DNA of 64,000 nt from Laccaria trichodermophora (Eukaryota; Basidiomycota; Agaricomycetes; Agaricales; Hydnangiaceae). The position numbers and the translations under genes were made by a program. A model generated the notes under the pieces. The model did not search any database and was not told the origin of the DNA. It was given only the letters and a program-made list of their open reading frames with translations. Location: the NCBI GenBank assembly GCA_018417955.1, contig JACTVC010000003.1:3224001-3288000 (forward strand), read 5' to 3'. Positions 56,475 through 64,000 of this stretch are shown piece by piece; positions within the stretch are counted from its first letter, which is position 1; every line of letters starts with the position of its first letter.

Positions 56475-56861
56475 TTGAAGTTTCGGCTCAACGTTCCTAG
56501 GCAACATCTCACGGAATCCCCAATCAACGACACGCCTTCAACGCTTTTCTGGGACCTCGCTCAGTCTGGATCGTCGCCCACGTCTGCGCCTAGTGGCTCT
56601 CAGAGGCTCTATGGGTGTTTTCTTACAGATTCTGAGTCTGGGCGATATCCTCTGTCCTGGAGTTCTTGGGAAGCGTTTCTGTCCTTTTTGACACAAGAAC
56701 AGGCTGCAAACTCAATTGAACTTCGATGTGTTTCCTCGACGACTGGGGCTGAGCGCTATCTGGAACGAATGGTTTATGTTTGTGCACGGTATGGGACTGG
56801 GGACAAGAAGGACTACGAAAAGAAGCACCCTGGATGGTCACGAAAGCTTCCTGCTTGTTAA
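56475..56861 (+). pseudogene. Fragment of FAR1-like/transposon-associated protein
   Basis: The 128-codon frame contains WSSWEAFLSFLTQEQAANSI and VCARYGTGDKKDYEKKHPGW followed by RKLPAC. The pattern resembles the N-terminal zinc-binding domain of basidiomycete transposon proteins (SW.F..F, VC...GTG, KKHP.W.RK). It then stops, without the rest of the domain or a catalytic core. Confidence 0.45.
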
Positions 56862-57727
56862 TAGCCATCCAAACCCTGCTCTGCCTGAGACCCTAGTTCC
56901 TCCAACTAATGACCAACACACTCAGCCCCCCGTCCCATTTCACGATCATTTTCACACGCCTCCGACTAATTCAAACTACTATTGTCCAAAAACCCATTTG
57001 TACTAATTCATTTTTTTTTTCATCTGTATCTATTTTCGCTTTGTATGACCCCAAATCACAGCAGATACCCGATAGCACACCCAACATGTACACTTGATAT
57101 CACTGTTGTAGCCTTGTAAGTTGTTGTAGTCTTCAGAGCGAAATTGAACATATTCACACTTCCATTGATGAGAACATTTTATTCAAGTTCCACTCAACTG
57201 GAACAGGGCAGTAATACCAACACAAAAAGTCAACAGCATCACGTAGCGAGAACTGAACATGATTGAAATCCTACCAACGGCGCGTCCCGCCCTTTACAAA
57301 GCGCTAATAAACAAAGGCGCATTTGGGAGTCGGAAAAAAATTATCCGAGACCTTCCTTTTATATTTAAAGTTCAAGGCGGAAAGTGAATAACTGCCTAGC
57401 AGTCCCATGTTAATTGCATTTGTGTGTGCATATTTACTTTCACAGTAGTACATCAAGGATGTGACCATAATGCACCCATTAGGCACATTGTGGTCACATA
57501 TTAAATAAACAAATCAGCCACATATGATGGCCCATTTTAATGGGCATATTTTTTCTGTGGCCAATCTGTGGCTAGGAATTCCATGATATTTGCATTTTGG
57601 AGCTTACTTAAATTAAATTTCAAATGTGCATGGTAGGCATATGAATATGGGAGAGCATTAATGCCTCTAATCAACATTTGCTTACTCATGTGCCCATTGG
57701 CCAAACAGCTGGTTCTCCTCTGTGTTA

Positions 57728-58169
57728 ATTTCAAATGACAACGGTTCCCCACTCTTTCTACCTCTTCTTGACCTCTTCTAGCCTCGCACATCCATATTTA
57801 CTAACAGCCCTTGGGCACGGAGGAGGTCGCTCATTTATTGAATTGTGTAAATGCCATCAGCTGTACTATTTTGGCTTCACGAAGAAACTATTCAGCATAG
57901 TAGTAACACACTGGCAATTTCTCTCTTGCCGGCGTCACAACGAAGCTGAAACCAGGTTCTAAGGTGCGGAGGAAGGGAAGAACAAGGGCGTCTATTCCGG
58001 CATCCCTTTCCGATATCTCATCATTGAGACGGTGGGTGGACTGTCGTTCAAAGGTCCTGCGGTGACTATTGTATATTTTGTATTTGGTGTTTCGCACAGT
58101 GACGAGAGCAAGAGATGGATAGAGATGTCTGATATATGAATTCATTGAAAGTGAGTTTTTATAAGCAAA
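57728..58169. other. Between element and F-box copy G; no gene seen
   Basis: Short frames only. The SLD5-like copy expected in this position of the unit is absent. Confidence 0.4.
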
Positions 58170-59756
58170 TCACCGGCGTTCGTCTGTTGTCAAGTGGTCT
58201 CGCATTTTGACAAACTTGAACACCAGGCGCATGCCCTCCTTGCGCAATTCCTTCACAACGAGAGATTGCTCCATCGTTGTGACCGATGTCTGTGAATCAG
58301 TAATTGACAGGTCGAACGCTTGAAGTCGCACAGCACCACCATCGGAAGGGGGATCAGCATTCCACCTAGCTAGGAGCGCCTTTTCCAAGGTGTCAACATC
58401 AACGCTACTTCCTGAGTCCACATCCATGATGGTTGGAAATTTAAGTGGACACCGGAATTTAACACTTGTCAGATGTGGCAACGGTAAACCACCCGATGTC
58501 GTGTTGGGAGTGCTGAAATAGTTGAAAAATCTCCGAGACGGGTGCCACATCCGATTTCGACACCCGGGGTCACGGTATTGATCGTCCAGGACAGGTTCGT
58601 CAATCTCCAAGTCTGACAGGTTGGGGAGTGCATCGAATATCTTGCACAACAGCTCTTCCCCTGGGACATGATCGATAATAGACAAGCGCTTCAGAGTCGC
58701 GCCTGAGTGTGTAAGAAAAGCCAAGAAAGCCTCCACTTCTTCACGGCCGTTCAAAGCAATGGTGATGGATACAAGTGAAGGTGTCACTAGATACAGCAGC
58801 AAAAGTTGCGGTTCGAGGAACATAACGTCGAGTGATACAAGCTTTGAAAGATGGACAGGGTGTGAAGTGTCTGGTTTGACCCACAACTTGGAACGGTGTG
58901 CCCTATAAATTTTGAGATTGTTACATTTGCTGAAGAAGGCTTCTGACGGCGCGTAACCCCAAAATGTCAGCTCCTCCAATTGGCGATGAGGAAGCTCCAC
59001 ATTTTCGTGGCCTATCGTTACAGTGCGAAGCTTCGGCGCATCACGAAACGTTGTGGAAAATGGTGGCGTTGACCATTGGAATGGATCCTCACCTTCAGTG
59101 TCGATATGCAAGTCAAGTGATTTGAGGTTTGGACAGTGGCCTATTCCAGACTCAAAGATCTTGGCCCAGTAAAAGGGGAGGAAAAGATCGAGCGACTCCC
59201 ATTGATGAGAACGGGAGGTGGCGACTGAGGTGACAACTGCTAAGGTTGCTAAGCATTCCTCACTCTGGCCATCGAATCCAGCTTCACCCTCAACCAAAGC
59301 CTCATAGTTTTCCATGACTTCACGCTGGTCAAAGGTCATTACGATAGATAATGGAAACGCTCCTGCAAGCCGCAACCATTGCTCGAGGAGTTCTGCCTGA
59401 ACCTCGGAACGATTCTTGATATATGGCCGCACGCAAAGTGATACAGAGGACCATAGCCCGGGCGTTGAACGTGCCATAACACGCCAGCCATGACAAACAG
59501 CGCTGATAACGAAAGGCGTCGTTATTAGCGGAATCTTCTCACTGTACCTATTTTTTTCTGGGAGACGGCCTTTGTGACAAGCAAATGAGAGTATGGTAAT
59601 GCATATCTCAAGAGGCAGACAGAAGAAAGGGCGGTTGGAATCGCGCTGGGTTTGCAGAGATCTCTGCTGGTTGCGTAGGTCTTGTATAACGTTTTCGATG
59701 TTATCCACTTGGGCTTCCAGCTCACGGATAGCGGTTGCATTCGCAGAGAAACCCAT
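58170..59756 (-). CDS. F-box/LRR protein copy G, intact, 528 aa
   Basis: Single exon starting MGFSANATAIRELEAQVDNI. F-box-like region RPFFCLPLEICITILSFAC, followed by ISAVCHGWRVMARSTPGLW. LRR-like segments include HCPNLKSLDLHIDTEGED, DAPKLRTVTIG, HRQLEELTFWGY, LSKLVSLDV, LPNLSDLEIDEP and LPLPHLTSVKF. The acidic linker is shorter than in copies C and E. The conserved promoter core is present at 59812-59826, but homology to the unit ends at about 59830, so the SLD5-like partner has been lost. Confidence 0.85.
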   Translation of the reverse strand: MGFSANATAIRELEAQVDNIENVIQDLRNQQRSLQTQRDSNRPFFCLPLEICITILSFACHKGRLPEKNRYSEKIPLITTPFVISAVCHGWRVMARSTPGLWSSVSLCVRPYIKNRSEVQAELLEQWLRLAGAFPLSIVMTFDQREVMENYEALVEGEAGFDGQSEECLATLAVVTSVATSRSHQWESLDLFLPFYWAKIFESGIGHCPNLKSLDLHIDTEGEDPFQWSTPPFSTTFRDAPKLRTVTIGHENVELPHRQLEELTFWGYAPSEAFFSKCNNLKIYRAHRSKLWVKPDTSHPVHLSKLVSLDVMFLEPQLLLLYLVTPSLVSITIALNGREEVEAFLAFLTHSGATLKRLSIIDHVPGEELLCKIFDALPNLSDLEIDEPVLDDQYRDPGCRNRMWHPSRRFFNYFSTPNTTSGGLPLPHLTSVKFRCPLKFPTIMDVDSGSSVDVDTLEKALLARWNADPPSDGGAVRLQAFDLSITDSQTSVTTMEQSLVVKELRKEGMRLVFKFVKMRDHLTTDERR

Positions 59757-59831
59757 TTTGAGACTAGGGAAGAGAATTCAGCAGGTCAGGCAAAGGAAAG
59801 GTTCTGTCAAAGGCGTACCAGTGTTGGGCTA

Positions 59832-60267
59832 AGCAGCTATTACTACTCGTGGTTCAAGCGTTGCAAGAAAAAATCGATGACTCGGACTCAGACGCGGAAC
59901 GTCTGTCACACTCACAAGCACGGCGGTCACGCATTATTTCGTCGTCAAAAATCTGCAAGCAGTATTTCTTGCGTATTTCGTGTGCTTTATCAACATGTGT
60001 GATTTTTTGAAGGAGCAGGAGCAAGGGAACGGTGCGCACCGCATTGTGGCCAATAATATATTTCCCTTTTCTTATCTTTGCAGTGTCCACTCTTCTCTCC
60101 GCTCGCTAACGCCCTTTCAACGTAGAAGGGCCAGCTTGTGGCAAGGGCGAGGTTTTAATGCAAGGACACCAAGTAGAACCCAGCTTACGCTGAATACGGT
60201 ATACCAGCCCAAAAAAATTACAAATTGATATCACTACAATGCAAAGAAAAGCGTGCATCAGGGCTCA
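59832..60267. other. Intergenic, no gene recognised
   Basis: This begins at the break of the F-box/SLD5 unit and ends at the NC2-alpha stop. Only short frames. Confidence 0.4.
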
Positions 60268-61229
60268 TCATCGTCTAGGCATGAAGGGCTTATCCTCCTC
60301 CTCATCACTCCCAACCGGACTCTTCAGCCTATAATATGCATTTCCCTCCTCATCACCCATCTCCGTATCGCCATTCTCATCCCTCTCCTTCTCTTCAACC
60401 TCCTCCTTCACCTCCTCTTCTTTCCCCTTCTTCGGCTTTCGTTTTCTCTTCGGCGCCGTTGACCCTTCCCCACCACCCTCACCCCCGGCCGCAGCGAGCC
60501 CCTTCCGCCCCTTGCCCCGTTTCTTCTTCGTCTCTGCGCCCTCGGCATCCAGACCTACGGTCCCCCCGGCTGTAGGGTCCGGTACGGATTCGACGATCTC
60601 TTTGAGGAAGTCGAGCATTTCTGTAGTTTCGACTGCGTGTTTCCTGTGTAGGAGTTAGTAAGTTTGCTTGTAAACTCGCTCGAATACAAAACACAGAAGA
60701 CGTAAAGAGAAGGGGAGACGGAGCGGAAGATGGAAGGGAAGGAGAGTAGATGAAAGGGGGAAGGAAGGAAGACCAAAAACGGAAAGATCAAAGGAAGGAG
60801 TAATAAGAACAGAAAGATGAGAGACGGCAGAGTGGATGAATCCATAACAGAAATTGCAAAAGGAGAGAGGAGGGGGACACATACAAATGATACGCCTCGA
60901 CCTTCTTCGACCCCCTGTCCTTCGTGACTTTATTAGCTTCCTCCACGATCATCCCCAAAAAGAGTTCTAGCGCCTTCGCTGGTCCATACAACCACCCCCT
61001 AATCAGCCTAACGCCACCCAACACCAAAAAGAAAGAGGGAGAAAGATAGACGGACAAATCACAATCGGCGTAGCCTGCGCGACTTTTCCCACTTCTTCAT
61101 CTTTCTGCATGATCTTTTTTATGCGCGCCTGTAGTGCATATCCGAAAGAGTCAACAAAGCATTCTCGTCATTGAGGCAAAAGGGTAAGCATACGACGGGG
61201 AACTTGGTCTGCTTGTTCTTGTTCTTCAT
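60268..61229 (-). CDS. NC2-alpha / Dr1-associated corepressor (DRAP1, Bur6)
   Basis: Exons 61194-61229, 61056-61128, 60885-60978 and 60268-60643 join in frame into 192 codons. The histone-fold domain is complete: KFPVARIKKIMQKDEEVGKV, AQATPIVISKALELFLGMIV, EEANKVTKDRGSKKVEAYHL, KHAVETTEMLDFLKEIVESV. The acidic and Lys-rich C-terminal tail (APKRKRKPKKGKEEEVKEEV) is typical. NC2-alpha pairs with NC2-beta (Dr1), binds TBP on promoter DNA in the nucleus and blocks or modulates RNA polymerase II initiation. The donor of the second intron (GTCCGT) was chosen because it alone restores PIVISKALELF. This is a single-copy housekeeping gene and marks the edge of the conserved region. Confidence 0.9.
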
Positions 61230-61359
61230 CGTTCCCTAAGCCTCTGCTGTGTGGAACGTGTTGGAGTGGGCGGTGGCCTTAGCGTTGGCGTTGAGATGGA
61301 GAAGACAATCAAACGGGCATACCACGTGACTCGACGCGTTGTCTCGATCTGGCCAAACA

Positions 61360-62110
61360 ACACCCACATGTACGGTGCGCTAGCCGTATCAGCCAGGAAT
61401 TTAAATCAAAATGCAGTTGACATCGTGATTTCCGCCTGTCCCGCGGGTATTCTGGCTTCTCTTCCAGGCCACATGTTGTCCTTTTACATACATCAAGCCA
61501 ATGACAGGCATATTTTATGTTTTTATTGTATGTTTGCATAATTTCCTATGTCAAAACTTGCGAGAACGAAGACACTAGTCACTTCCGATCTGCCGGTGGA
61601 CGACTGATCCAGTCCAGAAACCTGCAGTGACCACTGCGTCGATTGCACCCCGCAACTCATTGTGGTGTAAAAGTTGGGGAACAACCCTATATACCTAGTA
61701 TGCACACATTTCCATCCTCCCCGCCCTTCATTTACATCGTAGTCCTTCGAGAATAGACACCAAATAGACACAGTCCCTCCAATGCCTTGAAGTTTCCGTC
61801 CCTCCCATTTGCCCTCAGCAGTTCAGATTCCACGAAACTACAAAGAGAAACAAGGAGTGCATGAGCAAGTCATCGTCAGCTATGCCTAATCCCAACGTAC
61901 AAGAGGCCAACCCACTCAAAACGAAACCACGTAAACCTAAAATAAAAAGATAAGATGTGCCTAATGTGTGTAAAAGAATGACAATTGTGGCCCGGAGAAG
62001 CCAGAATACCCGCGGGAAGGGCGGAAATCACGATGCCAAATGAATCTTGATCTAAATTCCTGGCTGATACTCCTAGCGCACCGTACACATGTCTGACTTT
62101 GGGTCTAGGC
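61360..62110. repeat. Inverted repeat pair, about 140-bp arms
   Basis: 61365-61510 (plus) matches 61962-62100 (minus) with scattered differences (for example TACGGTGCGCTAG...GTATCAGCCAGGAATTTA and GATTTCCGCC..TCCCGCGGGTATTC). Both arms can be read as YGALAVSARNLNQ-like and IVISACPAGILAS-like peptides, in opposite directions. I do not know whether either is expressed. Confidence 0.6.
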
Positions 62111-62189
62111 TGCATTGTTGAACGTTGATCGCCGTGATTGTGATTGTGATTAGATTTAGCGTCCAAACTGCGCTCTAACTACAACGTAC

Positions 62190-63505
62190 ATGGAGAAAGA
62201 TCTCAACACTAAAGTAAAGGTGCGCTCCCTCGAACTTTCGCACAAGGCAGAAAGGAAACTAAACATTCCGCACTCCTCGATCCAGCAATTCCACGAAGAT
62301 GTCGCGGAAAGGGGGGAAGACGTCGTATTTCGCGTGTTTCCTAGCAAGGTACGTGGCATTGAGCTGCTGCGTAATCAAGTCTCTGTCTAGCATCTCATTA
62401 ATGATTCGCGAACGGATACCAGATATTGTACGTGCTACCTTGACTCCAACGCTCACTCAACTTGAAAGGAGACATGCCGTACAGCGAACTTCAAGAAATA
62501 ATACAATCAATGGACGATCCCTCTTCACCGTTCTCCTTATCAAATCTAAGCGGAAATACGGATACGACGGTGTATCCACAATCTTCGGCAGAGAATTGGG
62601 ACGATAAGAACAACAATGAGACGGAATACGCGAAAAACCCTTCCCTCGTCTTCGGCAACCCTCAAATCCAGAAGATAAACGAGGTGATATCGAAGCAGAT
62701 TGAAGAGATGGTGTTTCTTGTCGTGCGTGGTTTTACTCTCAATTCTAAAAATCCAACTTGAACTTGAGCTTGAATTTTTAGGAACAAGTGGAAGTGTGGA
62801 TCATATTGACGATACCCAAGTACGTCATTACCTTTTTGTTTTTGAGGGAGATGTCAGATTTTTTTTCAGGATTGAAGAGTACGTCGTATGCGTTTCTTCA
62901 ATTATCTGATCCAAATAGACACCCCGTCTTCCCAGCGGCGACAACTTTGGTACGTCCCCACTTGCTTCCAATTCAAGTTTATTCCCCCCATCGAAACAAC
63001 AACACAGGTGTCCAAGTCCAAGAAAGTACGTAGCCCACAATTTTCTCGTCCGAACAATCACCCACAACTCTTCTCTCCCCTTAGAGGTCCTCGAACAACT
63101 CCTAAGCGCCGAAAAATCAGCCACAGAATTCCGCAACGCCGCACTCGAGCACCACCTCGACCGCGCAAAGATCTGTTCAAAGTTGTGTAAATATCCGAAT
63201 GTTATAGATTACGCCGTACGTCAATTTTTTTCCCTCGCCCTTGAAACGATGGGTTTGAAAAAAAAAAATCCCACTGCGCACTGCGTAGAGTGCTTTAGAA
63301 GAACACGATAAACGCCAAATATACTCCGCGAGGGAACGGTTGAGGGAGATTCAGAATATATATGCGATTTTGGCTGATGTGATTCAGAAGAATATTTTGA
63401 AGGCAAGTTCAATTGATGGAAATGATGCTTCAAGGTTTTCTTACATAAATTGGCTGATAGATCCGCGTGCCAAAGGCGAACCATGGGGGTTCCTATTCAT
63501 CATGA
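62190..63505 (+). CDS. PA28 (REG) proteasome activator, copy B, intact
   Basis: Nine exons: 62190-62348, 62423-62427 (5 nt), 62485-62710, 62782-62819, 62936-62949 (14 nt), 63008-63025 (18 nt), 63085-63215, 63289-63402 and 63461-63505; together 249 codons plus TGA. N-terminal helix: KDLNTKVKVRSLELSHKAER and GEDVVFRVFPSK-I-FELQEIIQSM. C-terminal PA28 domain: QVEVWIILTIPN-GDNFGVQVQE, then ALEHHLDRAKICSKLCKYPN, EEHDKRQIYSARERLREIQN and YAILADVIQKNILK-IRVPK. PA28 rings bind the 20S proteasome and open its gate, in the nucleus for the gamma type. The last intron uses a GC donor. The exon starts at 62423, 62936 and 63461 were chosen because they alone keep the conserved residues in frame. Convergent with the SLATT gene. 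Confidence 0.88.
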
Positions 63506-63736
63506 GTGGTACATTTGGGTGGGTATTACGCGGGACAGCCGGAATGTAAGTTACAAGGATGAAACATGCTACAAATGCTTTGACGAAAATGCGAATGAGT
63601 GAAGTACATATGTAAAATAAAGTTAAAGCGAACAACGTCAAAGTCCCATTCATACAGTATCACACAGGCGGAGCAAGTCGACGTTCACTACGTCTCCAAA
63701 TCAGAAAAAACGGCAGCATTCAAAAAAACGAAGCGC

Positions 63737-63954
63737 TCACCCATTCGCATTCCCCAAGAGTTCCTCAAACCGCGCTCTAAAGTCCTCCAACGCCGAATCA
63801 AACTTGTCCCCATACACATACCCATTGTCCATCTTGAATGCCTCGCGTTCGCGGATGAACTGTTCCAGGTCTTTTACTCGCGCAATGGACAATTCGGGTT
63901 CGTTGGAACCCCGAGCTCGAGCAAGGTACGAAGCGACGATGGTTGATAGTCCGC
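63737..63954 (-). CDS. SLATT-type two-TM protein, copy B, last exon (window edge)
   Basis: This is the last exon of a second SLATT gene in opposite orientation to copy A: GGLSTIVASYLARARGSNEP, ELSIARVKDLEQFIRECEAF and ELLGNANG then TGA. Its acceptor (63955-63956) and the start of the preceding intron match copy A. The other exons lie beyond 64000. Next to it is the intact PA28 gene, convergent. Confidence 0.75.
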
Positions 63955-64000
63955 CTGGGTATGTAAATCAGACGCATATATGCATGAACAAGGTAAAACG

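Larger units (their letters stand above)
55725..57724. mobile_element. 2,000-bp element with long inverted repeats, TTA target duplication
   Basis: The ends are CACAGGGGAGAACTGGCT and CACAGAGGAGAACCAGCT (inverted) and the repeats extend inward about 340-400 bp on each side. They are flanked by TTA at 55722-55724 and 57725-57727. A 3-bp TTA duplication fits PIF/Harbinger or CACTA. The interior carries a fragment of a FAR1-like protein (56475-56861) and a nested hairpin. No complete transposase was seen. Confidence 0.75.

Overview
The window looks like nuclear DNA of an Agaricomycete (mushroom-forming basidiomycete). Genes are split by short introns of about 45-65 nt. Many proteins belong to families I know mainly from that group: F-box/LRR proteins, WD40 proteins with a C-terminal membrane segment, KOW-repeat Spt5-like proteins, WW/TM membrane proteins and Plavaka/Tnp2-type transposases. 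The window is mostly accessory sequence, with a few conserved housekeeping genes at the right end.

Positions 1801-31751 can be read as one 29,951-bp DNA transposon. Its ends are inverted repeats of about 51 bp (43/51 matching) that begin with the same 20 bases, CACTTGAGACAGGGCCTAAT. It is flanked by a 3-bp direct repeat TAT. The sequences on its two sides (up to 1800 and from 31752) are the two halves of one SLD5-like gene copy, so the empty site can be rebuilt from paralogues in the same window. Inside is a Tnp2/Plavaka-like (CACTA superfamily) transposase with one internal TGA, plus apparent cargo: a WW/TM-type membrane protein, a small SAP-like protein, four WD40-TM genes, a conserved Agaricomycete gene of unknown function, an F-box gene and a KOW/Spt5-like gene. 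One WD40 block (7690-10200) was duplicated at 12970-19400, and the second copy was split by a 3.9-kb foldback element.

From 31752 to about 59830, and also left of 1800, lies a tandem array of a two-gene unit: an F-box/LRR gene on the minus strand, divergent from a copy of SLD5 (GINS subunit) on the plus strand. Seven F-box copies are visible. Three are open over their full length (521, 535 and 528 aa); the rest are broken or truncated. All six SLD5-like copies carry frameshifts, stops or truncations, and a C/T-rich intronic tract has expanded in some. One F-box copy is interrupted by a 1.7-kb terminal-inverted-repeat element and a 1.5-kb insertion. A 2,000-bp element with long inverted repeats sits at 55725-57724.

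A convergent gene pair, SLATT-type 2TM protein and PA28 proteasome activator, occurs twice in opposite orientation (46153-48556 and 62190 to the window end). The right PA28 copy is intact in nine exons, including a 5-nt microexon; the left one is broken. An intact NC2-alpha (DRAP1) gene lies at 60268-61229 and a tRNA-Arg(ACG) at 45640-45720.
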